Counted from the stretch's first letter, positions 1 to 6,320 are shown. The stretch: DNA of 11,118 nt from Betaproteobacteria bacterium UBA931 (GCA_002293615.1 DBDN01000027.1:10238-21355); one strand, 5' to 3'. Notes: generated by a model from the sequence alone, not told the origin. A program made the numbers and translations.

Positions 1-672
1 CATACCGCCAAACGCCGCGGCAAGAAAGCCCAGCGGGATCGCGCCGACATCGCCAAGAAACATTTTGGCGGTCGGAAAATTAACGCACCATAGCGGCAAC
101 GCCGCCGCCACAACAAGCGCCGGCAACCACCACCACGATAATTCGGACAATAACGCCGCCGCCGCCAGCGCCGAAAAACCAATAACCGTCATCGTGATCG
201 CCAGACCGTCGCTGCCGTCCATAAAGTTAAAGAGATTGGTCATCCAGACGACCAAAAAAATACCGATAAACGCGTACGCGAAAACAAGAAAATTACCTTC
301 TTGGATTTCGGCCAACCAGCCACACACCAACAAACCGGCAACCGTTATTTGAACCAGAAAACGATAGAACGGCGCAACATTTGCACAATCATCCCAAAAT
401 GAAATTGCCGCCAGCGCCAATAATCCGATAAAGGGCATTAAAAATTGCTCCTGCGTCTGACGAAGAAAAAACATCGTGATAAGCCCGGCGACAAAACCTG
501 CCCACAATGCCAGCGCCGCCACTCGCGGAACAGGTGTTTGATGCAAAGAGCGCCGGTTAGGGTGAGCCAACGGCAGCTTGCTGCGCCAATGCCACAGCAA
601 CAACAAAGACACCGCCGCACTCACCGCAGCAATACCGAACAAATAGAAAAAAGGCTCGACCCCACTCTTCAT
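1..672 (-). CDS. Undecaprenyl-phosphate sugar-1-phosphate transferase, MraY/WecA/WbpL family (partial)
   Basis: The reverse strand is open from an ATG at 672 to the window edge (224 codons, no stop), so the gene is cut at its C-terminal side. Enzymes of this family transfer a sugar-1-phosphate from a UDP-sugar to undecaprenyl phosphate at the inner membrane, the first step of O-antigen or other surface glycan assembly. Seen in the protein: hydrophobic segments throughout; HPNRRSLHQTPVPR at residues 37-50; an acidic DD pair at 94-95 (FWDD); NFMDGSDGLA at 149-158; and KMFLGDVGAIPLGF at 203-216. These match the family's conserved cytoplasmic motifs, including the Mg-binding Asp residues. The HPN-RSLH and PVPR wording fits the WbpL/WecA branch better than peptidoglycan MraY, but the sugar cannot be told. 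A weak GGTGA lies about 9 nt before the ATG. No clear promoter was seen. It is divergent from the first porin. Confidence 0.88.
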   Translation of the reverse strand, partial: MKSGVEPFFYLFGIAAVSAAVSLLLLWHWRSKLPLAHPNRRSLHQTPVPRVAALALWAGFVAGLITMFFLRQTQEQFLMPFIGLLALAAISFWDDCANVAPFYRFLVQITVAGLLVCGWLAEIQEGNFLVFAYAFIGIFLVVWMTNLFNFMDGSDGLAITMTVIGFSALAAAALLSELSWWWLPALVVAAALPLWCVNFPTAKMFLGDVGAIPLGFLAAAFGGM

Positions 673-832
673 TATGTATTTTCACCGTTGGGAATTATTA
701 CCCAAAAAAGTCTTTTCCATTACGGAAATATTACTAGCGGCATAATATATGCTTACGAATTCGGTCTTTCTATTTTTTGTTGTTTCACAACAACACGACT
801 AACACAAGCTTACCATTGTTCGCCGGTATTGC

Positions 833-862
833 TTGCGCCGCGATTCACCCCCTTGGCACAAT
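833..862 (+). promoter_or_regulatory. Probable sigma-70 promoter of porin 1
   Basis: TTGCGC at 833-838 and CACAAT at 857-862 are separated by 18 nt. The second porin has the same arrangement (TTGCCC, 18 nt, CATAAT) at the same distance from its start codon, and the surrounding sequence is conserved (CTTGGCAyAATGC). Each box is only a moderate match alone, so the call rests on conservation between the two copies. The predicted transcript start is near 868-870, giving a leader of about 85 nt. Confidence 0.5.
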
Positions 863-902
863 GCGTTCAACTTCTCGGAAAATTCAGGGAAGGTTTATCG
901 TG

Positions 903-923
903 GACAAGACAAAAAATCTTGTC
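903..923 (+). promoter_or_regulatory. 5' leader hairpin of porin 1
   Basis: GACAAGA (903-909), an A-rich 7-nt loop and TCTTGTC (917-923) form a perfect 7-bp stem 15 nt before the Shine-Dalgarno. The same stem, with a slightly different A-rich loop, lies at the same place before porin 2. The sequence after it is U-rich. It may stabilise the mRNA, bind an RNA regulator or act as a weak attenuator; the sequence does not decide which. Confidence 0.5.
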
Positions 924-938
924 AATTTTATCTGCTAG

Positions 939-943
939 AGGAG
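939..943 (+). promoter_or_regulatory. Shine-Dalgarno deciding the porin 1 start
   Basis: AGGAG within AGAGGAGAG lies 8 nt before ATG 952. The following residues form a signal peptide. This fixes the start at 952, although the reading frame stays open upstream to about 445. Confidence 0.9.
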
Positions 944-951
944 AGATTTTC

Positions 952-2040
952 ATGAAAAAGAAACTCGTCGCTGTCGCTGTTGCGGGCCTGCTGGCCGCTC
1001 CATTTGCTCAGGCGCAAACAGCAAACGTTACGATGTACGGTATTCTGAACATGGACTTGGAATTCACCAGTTCCGCAAATTCGAAAAACTTGGGTAAGTT
1101 AAACCGTGTGAGTTCGAACGCTTCGCGTATCGGTGTCAGGGGTTCGGAATCGCTGGGCGGCGGCTTAAATGCCATTTTCCAGATCGAATCGCAATTCACC
1201 GAAAACGGTGGCGGCACATTGTCGTCACGCGACACATTCGTCGGCCTGGAAGGCGGCTGGGGTAAAGTCCGTTTGGGTAATATGCTGACCCCGTATGATC
1301 AATCGCATGCGATCTTCGGTAACGCGCCTACCTTCACGCAATCGATTCTGCAAACCGGCGCGCTCTGGGGTCAATATGGCGAGGGCAAAGCTGAGGGCGG
1401 TTTTGGCAAGCGCATGGGCAACTCGGTTCGCTATGACACGCCGAACATCTCCGGTTTCACCGGCGCTCTCCAGTATTCGACTGATGAAACCGAGAACCAT
1501 GGTTGGGTTGGCGGCGCTGGCCTTTTCTATAACAACGCCGGATTGCAAGCCGGTGCTGTTTTTGAATTGAATCAGGATGTTCGTAATACCGATTCGAAAG
1601 ATTACGCTTTCACGCTCACCGCCGGTTATGATTTCGGCGTCATCCGTCCGGCGCTTGTTTATGAGTACATTGAGTACAAAAACAACAATGGTGGCGCCAA
1701 ACTGAAGCGCCACCTGTACGGCGGCAGCCTGACCGCTCCGTTGGGGCCGGGCAAACTGTACGGCGCCTTCATCTATGCGGATAAAGGCAAAGGCACTAGC
1801 GGCGCCTGTACTGATACTACTCGTATCGGCGCACTTTGCTACGGCGATGATACCGAAGCCATGCAGTATGAGATCAGCTACACCTATCCGCTGTCGAAAC
1901 GGACTTCGGTCTACGCCGGTTACGTGATGGTCGATAACAAAGAAAATGCAAACTATACCTTTAGCTCCAACCCGATCGGAGGTAATCAACCCGGTGTTGA
2001 TCAGCAAGGTATCGTCTTTGGCATGACGCATTTCTTCTAA
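952..2040 (+). CDS. Outer-membrane porin, Gram-negative general porin family (copy 1)
   Basis: This is a 362-residue trimeric-type general porin that should let small, usually charged solutes diffuse through the outer membrane. Residues 1-21 are a signal peptide (MKKKLVAVAVAGLLAAPFAQA) with an AQA cleavage site. The mature protein starts QTANVTMYG, the usual first strand of beta-proteobacterial porins. Family marks include SRIGVRGSESLGGG, a KVRLGN strand leading into the constriction loop, NSVRYDTPNISGF after it, and a C-terminal strand ending in HFF, the BAM assembly signal. Length is normal. C286 and C296 are the only cysteines in the mature protein and lie in a probable surface loop; the second porin has none. 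The gene is monocistronic by promoter and terminator. It differs from porin 2 mainly in the constriction region and late loops, suggesting different solute preference. Substrate is unknown. Confidence 0.95.
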   Translation: MKKKLVAVAVAGLLAAPFAQAQTANVTMYGILNMDLEFTSSANSKNLGKLNRVSSNASRIGVRGSESLGGGLNAIFQIESQFTENGGGTLSSRDTFVGLEGGWGKVRLGNMLTPYDQSHAIFGNAPTFTQSILQTGALWGQYGEGKAEGGFGKRMGNSVRYDTPNISGFTGALQYSTDETENHGWVGGAGLFYNNAGLQAGAVFELNQDVRNTDSKDYAFTLTAGYDFGVIRPALVYEYIEYKNNNGGAKLKRHLYGGSLTAPLGPGKLYGAFIYADKGKGTSGACTDTTRIGALCYGDDTEAMQYEISYTYPLSKRTSVYAGYVMVDNKENANYTFSSNPIGGNQPGVDQQGIVFGMTHFF

Positions 2041-2055
2041 GATCTTTCCACAAAA

Positions 2056-2073
2056 TTCCGTTTCTTGACGGAA
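2056..2073 (+). other. 3' UTR hairpin of porin 1
   Basis: TTCCGT, a TTCTTG loop and ACGGAA form a 6-bp stem between the stop codon and the terminator. The sequence is identical after porin 2. It has no U-tract, so it is not a terminator. It could protect the 3' end or be part of a 3' UTR-derived RNA. Confidence 0.45.
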
Positions 2074-2089
2074 ACAAAACCAACAGCAG

Positions 2090-2121
2090 ATCAGACCTCC
2101 CAAGGGAGGTCTGATTTTTTT
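2090..2121 (+). terminator. Rho-independent terminator of porin 1
   Basis: ATCAGACCTCC and GGAGGTCTGAT form a perfect 11-bp stem with a CAAG loop. The last stem base begins a run of seven T. Confidence 0.95.
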
Positions 2122-2160
2122 CGCGCAAGGCAAATACATAAAAAACCGTTTATCGGTTCA

Positions 2161-2202
2161 GAAATGTTGTAATTTCAGGTGATGAGTGAAATATTTCAAC
2201 TC
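2161..2202 (+). promoter_or_regulatory. Paired GAAAT/ATTTC palindromes upstream of porin 2
   Basis: GAAAT-gttgta-ATTTC (2161-2176) is followed by the perfect palindrome GAAATATTTC (2188-2197), itself flanked by GAGT and ACTC. Both lie just upstream of the proposed -35 box at 2219. I see no matching pair at the same place before porin 1. Position and symmetry suggest an operator for a dimeric regulator of porin 2 only. The AT-rich composition makes chance symmetry possible. Confidence 0.3.
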
Positions 2203-2218
2203 GATGACATAACTTTGC

Positions 2219-2248
2219 TTGCCCCATGTTTCGCTGGCTTGGCATAAT
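2219..2248 (+). promoter_or_regulatory. Probable sigma-70 promoter of porin 2
   Basis: TTGCCC at 2219-2224 and CATAAT at 2243-2248 are 18 nt apart, the same arrangement as before porin 1. The -10 box is the better match of the two copies. The predicted transcript start is near 2255, giving a leader of about 85 nt. Confidence 0.55.
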
Positions 2249-2289
2249 GCTTCGTAACTTCTCATATGGTTCAGGGAAGGATTATCGCG

Positions 2290-2309
2290 GACAAGATAAA
2301 AATCTTGTC
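2290..2309 (+). promoter_or_regulatory. 5' leader hairpin of porin 2
   Basis: GACAAGA (2290-2296), loop TAAAAA and TCTTGTC (2303-2309) repeat the stem of porin 1 exactly; only the loop differs. It is followed by GTTTTTATTT, so the attenuator-like appearance is stronger here. It ends 15 nt before the Shine-Dalgarno. Confidence 0.5.
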
Positions 2310-2324
2310 GTTTTTATTTGCTAG

Positions 2325-2329
2325 AGGAG
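2325..2329 (+). promoter_or_regulatory. Shine-Dalgarno deciding the porin 2 start
   Basis: AGGAG lies 8 nt before ATG 2338 and directly precedes a signal peptide. The frame is open upstream to 2266, but that stretch is the leader RNA with its hairpin. Confidence 0.9.
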
Positions 2330-2337
2330 AAGCTTTC

Positions 2338-3417
2338 ATGAAAAAGAAACTCATCGCTGTCGCTGTCGCAGGTTTGTTGGCGGCGCCGTTTGCTCAGGCG
2401 CAAACGGCAAATGTCACGATGTACGGCGTCCTGAACATGGATCTGGAATTTACCAGTTCCGCAAACTCGAAAAACCTGGGTAAACTGAATCGCGTGAACT
2501 CCAACCAGTCGCGTATCGGCGTTAAAGGTTCCGAGTCCCTGGGCGGCGGCTTAAACGCCATTTTCCAGATTGAGTCGCAATTTGACGAAACTGGCGGCAC
2601 CTCAGCCGGTTCAGGATTGTCGTCGCGCGACACGTTTGTCGGCTTGGAAGGCGGCTGGGGTAAAGTCCGTTTGGGTAACATGCTGACCCCTTATAAAGAT
2701 ATGGACGGTATTTTCGGCAACACCCCAACTTTCGCAACCTCGATCCTGCATCTGGGCGCGCTTTGGGGACAATGGGGCGAAAGCAAAGCCGGTGGCGCTT
2801 TTGGTAAGCGCATGGGCAACTCGGTTCGTTACGATACGCCGAATATCTCCGGCTTTACCGGGGCTCTCCAGTATTCGACCGACGAAGCTGAACAACACGG
2901 TTGGGTCGGTAGCGCCGGTTTGGTCTATAACAATGCCGGGTTGCAAGTCGGCGTTGCTTATGAAACGAACCGGGATTTCCGTGGCGACAATACTGAAGAT
3001 CAGGCGTTCACAGTTGCTGCCGGATACGATTTCGGCGTAGTTCGTCCAGCGCTCGTTTATGAATACATTGAGTACGAAAACGGTAATGCCAACTTGAAGC
3101 GCCACCTGTACGGCGGCAGCCTGACCGTTCCGTTAGGACCGGGCAAACTGTACGGCGCCTTCCTTTATGCGGACAAAGGCAAAGGTACGGCAAATATGAC
3201 GCTCGGCAGACTTCGCGTAGGCGACGATACCGAAGCCATGCAATATGAAATCAGCTATACCTATCCGCTCTCGAAGCGGACTTCGGTCTATGCCGGTTAC
3301 GTGATGGTCGATAACAAAGATAACGCCAACTATACCTTCAGCCATGGCCGTAACAACAACACCGGCTTAGGTGTCGATCAGCAGGGCCTCATCTTTGGTA
3401 TGGCGCACTTCTTCTAA
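2338..3417 (+). CDS. Outer-membrane porin, Gram-negative general porin family (copy 2)
   Basis: This 359-residue general porin is a tandem paralogue of the gene before it. The signal peptide is MKKKLIAVAVAGLLAAPFAQA (1-21), the mature start is QTANVTMYG, and the C-terminal strand ends in HFF for recognition by the BAM complex. Long stretches, such as NSVRYDTPNISGF and the QYEISYTYPLSKRTSVYAGY strand pair, are the same in both copies. The region after GNMLTPY, expected to fold into the constriction loop, reads KDMDGIFGNTPTFATSILHLG here against DQSHAIFGNAPTFTQSILQTG in copy 1. This changes charge near the pore eyelet. The loop that carries two cysteines in copy 1 is shorter and cysteine-free here. 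It has its own promoter and terminator, so the two can be expressed separately. Differential regulation, in the manner of paired enterobacterial porins, is an inference. Solute is unknown. Confidence 0.95.
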   Translation: MKKKLIAVAVAGLLAAPFAQAQTANVTMYGVLNMDLEFTSSANSKNLGKLNRVNSNQSRIGVKGSESLGGGLNAIFQIESQFDETGGTSAGSGLSSRDTFVGLEGGWGKVRLGNMLTPYKDMDGIFGNTPTFATSILHLGALWGQWGESKAGGAFGKRMGNSVRYDTPNISGFTGALQYSTDEAEQHGWVGSAGLVYNNAGLQVGVAYETNRDFRGDNTEDQAFTVAAGYDFGVVRPALVYEYIEYENGNANLKRHLYGGSLTVPLGPGKLYGAFLYADKGKGTANMTLGRLRVGDDTEAMQYEISYTYPLSKRTSVYAGYVMVDNKDNANYTFSHGRNNNTGLGVDQQGLIFGMAHFF

Positions 3418-3432
3418 GATCGTTTTACAAAA

Positions 3433-3450
3433 TTCCGTTTCTTGACGGAA
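3433..3450 (+). other. 3' UTR hairpin of porin 2
   Basis: TTCCGT-TTCTTG-ACGGAA is the same 18 bases as after porin 1 and sits at the same place between stop codon and terminator. Retention in both copies suggests function, or simply recent duplication. Confidence 0.45.
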
Positions 3451-3467
3451 GCAAAACCAACAGCAGG

Positions 3468-3497
3468 TCAGGCCTCCCTCGGGGGGCCTGATTTTTT
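3468..3497 (+). terminator. Rho-independent terminator of porin 2, shared convergent boundary
   Basis: TCAGGCCTCC pairs with GGGGGCCTGA (one G-U pair) around a CTCG loop, followed by six T. The stop codon of the opposing cyclo-ligase gene lies three bases beyond the T run. The same stem may therefore also mark the 3' end of that gene, although its side lacks a good U-tract. Confidence 0.92.
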
Positions 3498-3499
3498 AT

Positions 3500-4087
3500 T
3501 TACGCAGGCTTTTCCGCGCCGAGACACCGGCTTTCGCTGACGACCATATCGACCGGCACATCGTACTCGGTGATCGGTAATGAAGGTTGAATCTGCACGT
3601 CAAATGCGCCAGCAACCAACGAAACTCGCGATAAAACCCGCGGCAACAAACGGTCGTAATAGCCCGCGCCATAACCGAGCCGCTGCCGAAACACGGAAAA
3701 CGCCACACCCGGCACCAGCGCCCAATCGATCATCGACGGCGCAACGCGCGCGCAACGCGCGCACGGTTCGAGAATGCCAAATACGCCGGGAACGGTGTCT
3801 TTCTCCTTATCCTTGATCACGCAAAGCGCCAGCTGTTTTTTCCCTTTAGCGACACGCGGCAAAACCACCGTTTTCCCCAAGCGCAACGCCTCATCCAGCA
3901 CCTGACCTGCCGCCCATTCGCTGCCGAACGGTGAAAACAAAAGTACCGTACGCGCCCGAAGAAAAGAAGGCAGGCACATGATTTGCGCGGCGATGGCTTG
4001 TGACGCCGCATGCCGGTATTCCGGCGACAATGCATCGCGCGCCGCCAGCACACGGCGGCGAGTATCCGCTTTGGCTTGATTCATCAT
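3500..4087 (-). CDS. ygfA: 5-formyltetrahydrofolate cyclo-ligase (5,10-methenyl-THF synthetase)
   Basis: This cytoplasmic enzyme of folate one-carbon metabolism uses ATP to convert 5-formyl-THF to 5,10-methenyl-THF and is the main route to remove 5-formyl-THF. The 195-residue product is close to the usual length. Family features: a basic N-terminal helix (RRRVLAARD), LLFSPFGSE, LVPGVAF at 125-131, the nucleotide/substrate loop GYGAGYYDRLL from 138, and YDVPVDMVVSE at 175-185. Two positions differ from the consensus I know: GxGAGYYDR where GGGYYDR is usual, and Tyr in place of the His of the usual HD motif. A near-perfect 9-nt tandem repeat codes for CARCAR around residue 112. ATG 4087 was chosen, but the in-frame GTG at 4096 sits about where transcription should begin, so a leaderless start is possible. 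It converges on porin 2 and diverges from pepP. Confidence 0.92.
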   Translation of the reverse strand: MMNQAKADTRRRVLAARDALSPEYRHAASQAIAAQIMCLPSFLRARTVLLFSPFGSEWAAGQVLDEALRLGKTVVLPRVAKGKKQLALCVIKDKEKDTVPGVFGILEPCARCARVAPSMIDWALVPGVAFSVFRQRLGYGAGYYDRLLPRVLSRVSLVAGAFDVQIQPSLPITEYDVPVDMVVSESRCLGAEKPA

Positions 4088-4103
4088 GTCGCTCACGGAA
4101 AAG

Positions 4104-4109
4104 ATTATA
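4104..4109 (-). promoter_or_regulatory. -10 box of the cyclo-ligase promoter
   Basis: A perfect TATAAT on the reverse strand lies 16 nt before ATG 4087. The expected transcript start is about 4096-4098, leaving almost no leader. No convincing -35 was seen 16-18 nt upstream. Confidence 0.5.
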
Positions 4110-4154
4110 GCGGCCGCACCGGAAAAGACACCGGAGTTTTAACCGTGCATCATT

Positions 4155-4160
4155 TATAAT
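4155..4160 (+). promoter_or_regulatory. -10 box of the pepP promoter
   Basis: A perfect TATAAT lies 37 nt before ATG 4198. It is back to back with the reverse-strand TATAAT at 4104-4109, 45 nt away. The -35 region is weak. Its position rules out the in-frame start codon at 4159, which lies inside the box. Confidence 0.5.
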
Positions 4161-4197
4161 GCTTCCGGCGATTATTCTTAGGCAACTCATCAAAAAC

Positions 4198-5538
4198 ATG
4201 TCCTCACCAGACTTTAATCCCGCCGTATATCGCGCCCGCCGCGAAAAACTCTTGCGTACCATTTTCAAGAAACATGGCGCATCGGTAGTGCTGATGCCGA
4301 CCGCGCCGGAAATGATGCGTAACCGCGACACCGCTTTTCTGTTTCGCGCCGAAAGCTATTTTTACTACCTTTCCGCGTTTACCGAGCCGGAAGCTGCGCT
4401 CGCGCTTTGTATCGATCATCGGGAAAATGTCCGCCATATTTTGTTCTGCCGTGAAAAACACGAGGAACGGGAAATCTGGGAAGGATTTCGCTATGGCCCA
4501 CACGCCGCCGGCCAGGCATTCTCTTTCGACGAAACATATCCGATCGGCGCCTTGGCCGACCAGCTGCCCGAATTGCTGACCAATCGGCAAGCGTTGTACA
4601 CACCGCTCGGCCTTTTCCCGGATTGGGATCATTGCGTCACGCAAGCGCTCAAACAGGTCCGCGCCAAGCTACGCGACGGCGATATGCCGCCCGCCGCCAT
4701 GATTGATGTGCGCGATACGCTGGACACAATGCGCATGACCAAAGATGCGCACGAAATTGCGCTGATGCGGCACGCCGCAAAAATCAGCGCCTCCGCACAC
4801 ACGCAGGCGATACAAAAAACAAAACCGGGGCTTTTCGAATATCAGATCGAAGCCGAACTTTTGCATAGGTTTTTATACGAAGGCGCACAAGCGACGGCCT
4901 ACCCATCCATTGTCGCCAGCGGTGAAAACGCCTGTGTGCTGCACTACACGGAAAACCGGCGGCAAATGAAAGACGGCGATTTGCTGCTGATCGACGCCGG
5001 TTGCGAATATCAATATTACGCAAGTGACATTACTCGCACGTTTCCGGTTGGAAAACGTTTTTCCGCCGCGCAAAAAGATGTTTATGAAATCGTGCTTGCC
5101 GCCCAACAGGCTTGTTTTAATGCGTTAAAACCGGGGATGCCGTTATCAAATTACCATGAAGCGGCAGAGCGTGTGCTGGCGCAAGGCATGATTGATCTCA
5201 AACTGCTCACCGGATCATTGGACGGCGCGCTCGAATCCGGTGCTTTCCGCCGCTTTTACATGCACCGTGCCGGGCACTGGCTCGGTATGGATGTACACGA
5301 CGCGGGCGCATACTGCGAACAAGATACCCTGGCATCGATTCCTCTCGCGCCGGGCATGGTGTTGACCGTCGAGCCCGGGCTGTATATCAGAGCCGCCGAT
5401 GACGTTCCCACCGCGTTGCGCAATATCGGCGTACGCATCGAAGACAATGTCTTGATTACCGAAAACGGGATCGACACCCTGACCCGGGACGCGCCCAAAT
5501 CCATTGCCGAGATTGAGACCTTGCGCCAGGCATCATGA
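4198..5538 (+). CDS. pepP: Xaa-Pro aminopeptidase (aminopeptidase P)
   Basis: This cytoplasmic metallopeptidase of family M24B removes an N-terminal residue that precedes proline, completing the breakdown of proline-containing peptides. The 446-residue product is nearly the length of E. coli PepP. The N-terminal creatinase-like domain (about 1-170) carries the PepP signature FYYLSAFTEPEA. The C-terminal pita-bread domain keeps every dinuclear metal ligand: D266 and D277 (LIDAG...SDITRTFP), H360 (HRAGHWLGMD), E392 (TVEPGLYI) and E415 (VRIEDN). H356 and H367, near the active site in the E. coli enzyme, are also present. ATG 4198 begins the homologous part; an earlier in-frame start at 4159 overlaps the -10 box. 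The Shine-Dalgarno is poor. It overlaps the next gene by ATGA, so the two are probably one operon. Confidence 0.97.
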   Translation: MSSPDFNPAVYRARREKLLRTIFKKHGASVVLMPTAPEMMRNRDTAFLFRAESYFYYLSAFTEPEAALALCIDHRENVRHILFCREKHEEREIWEGFRYGPHAAGQAFSFDETYPIGALADQLPELLTNRQALYTPLGLFPDWDHCVTQALKQVRAKLRDGDMPPAAMIDVRDTLDTMRMTKDAHEIALMRHAAKISASAHTQAIQKTKPGLFEYQIEAELLHRFLYEGAQATAYPSIVASGENACVLHYTENRRQMKDGDLLLIDAGCEYQYYASDITRTFPVGKRFSAAQKDVYEIVLAAQQACFNALKPGMPLSNYHEAAERVLAQGMIDLKLLTGSLDGALESGAFRRFYMHRAGHWLGMDVHDAGAYCEQDTLASIPLAPGMVLTVEPGLYIRAADDVPTALRNIGVRIEDNVLITENGIDTLTRDAPKSIAEIETLRQAS

Positions 5539-6320
5539 GTTCTCTTTTCCGCCTTATCGCTTTGTTTTTATGCTGTCTGCTTTCTTCATGCGCCACACAA
5601 ATCACGCAAACCTCATCCGATCACGAGCGAATCAGGCCAGCGCTCAAGTTCCAGCGTCTCGCCCTGACGCCCAAAAGCGGCGCGCACCTCATCAAAAAAG
5701 AAGCGCTGGAGGTTGGCGATATCGTCTTAACGGCCAATGACGATAGCCTGATCTCCTTCGCCATACGCTTGGCGAGCATGTCCCCGGTCAGCCATGCCGC
5801 GATTTTTATCGGCGAGGAAACATTTGTCGAGGCCATTGCCGACGGCGTACATCAGACAAGCATTGACGACCTGATTGAGCACCAAACGGTCATCGCAATA
5901 TATCGCTATCCCGAGCTTACCGACAAACAACGCGAAAATTTGCGCGCGACGGCGCTTGCCGGCGTCGGTAAGCGCTACAACTATATCGGCGTCGCGCTAC
6001 AAGCGCCATTCATGCTTACGCGGCGTGTGTGCGAAGTGCCTCTTCTTGTTCCCGGCGCGATGCGCCAAATATGCTATGAAGTCCTCGCTTCGGCGCACAT
6101 GCCTCGGCTGGGCAAAGAAGCTTCATTCTGCTCACAATATGTGCTCGACGTTTATCAGCGCGCCGGCGTGCCGCTCACGGAAGCGCGACCGCATTGGATC
6201 AGCCCGCGCGATTTAATGCATATGCGTGAAGACGATGTTCCCGCGTTCATGCCGCACTTGCAGCTGGATTACGTCGGCCATCTCAAGCAAGCGCCGCTGG
6301 CAATGCAGTCGCCCGAGTAA
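5535..6320 (+). CDS. Lipoprotein, permuted papain-like hydrolase (YaeF/YiiX group)
   Basis: This 261-residue protein is predicted to be a lipoprotein and a circularly permuted NlpC/P60-papain fold enzyme. The N-terminus is a hydrophobic signal with lipobox LLSSC, placing the lipidated Cys at 19. A Ser at +2 is absent (Ala20), and no inner-membrane retention Asp is seen, so outer-membrane sorting is likely. The catalytic pattern of the family is visible: GDIVLT at 61-66, SHAAIF with H87, FVEA with the polar E99, then a distant Cys199 in SFCSQYVLDVY. His before Cys is the permuted order. Members of this superfamily are proposed to act on amide or acyl bonds; the substrate here is unknown. The start overlaps the pepP stop as ATGA, so translation is likely coupled. 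A partial SD (AGG) lies 4 nt before the ATG. Confidence 0.85.
   Translation: MSSLFRLIALFLCCLLSSCATQITQTSSDHERIRPALKFQRLALTPKSGAHLIKKEALEVGDIVLTANDDSLISFAIRLASMSPVSHAAIFIGEETFVEAIADGVHQTSIDDLIEHQTVIAIYRYPELTDKQRENLRATALAGVGKRYNYIGVALQAPFMLTRRVCEVPLLVPGAMRQICYEVLASAHMPRLGKEASFCSQYVLDVYQRAGVPLTEARPHWISPRDLMHMREDDVPAFMPHLQLDYVGHLKQAPLAMQSPE

Larger units (their letters stand above)
833..2121 (+). repeat. Tandem porin module, copy 1
   Basis: This unit runs from the promoter to the terminator of porin 1. It aligns along its whole length with 2219-3497: -35/-10 spacing, leader hairpin, Shine-Dalgarno, coding sequence, 3' UTR hairpin and terminator stem all recur in the same order. The whole transcription unit was therefore duplicated, not only the ORF. 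Divergence is concentrated in parts of the ORF expected to be loops. The span upstream (673-832) has no gene and no shared element that I recognise. Confidence 0.85.
2219..3497 (+). repeat. Tandem porin module, copy 2
   Basis: This is the second copy of the porin transcription unit, homologous from promoter to terminator with 833-2121. The terminator stem shows compensatory change: an A-T pair in copy 1 is G-C in copy 2, with the flanking stem kept. This supports selection on the RNA fold after duplication. Confidence 0.85.

Noticed and set aside
445..951. A 169-residue N-terminal extension of porin 1 in the same frame
   Set aside because: It lies partly antisense to the sugar-phosphate transferase gene and crosses the promoter and leader. 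A strong Shine-Dalgarno and signal peptide define the start at 952.
1225..2139. A 304-codon reverse-strand frame under porin 1
   Set aside because: It is a mirror of the porin codons, has no family features and runs through the terminator; a similar broken shadow occurs under porin 2.
2266..2337. Extended start of porin 2
   Set aside because: The stretch is the leader RNA with the conserved hairpin; the Shine-Dalgarno points to 2338.
4097..4197. A 6S RNA gene, often found next to ygfA
   Set aside because: Only about 100 bp separate ygfA and pepP, with two promoters in it; there is no room for a 6S RNA of usual length.
4159..4197. Earlier in-frame start for pepP
   Set aside because: It overlaps the TATAAT box, and the residues do not resemble the PepP N-terminus.
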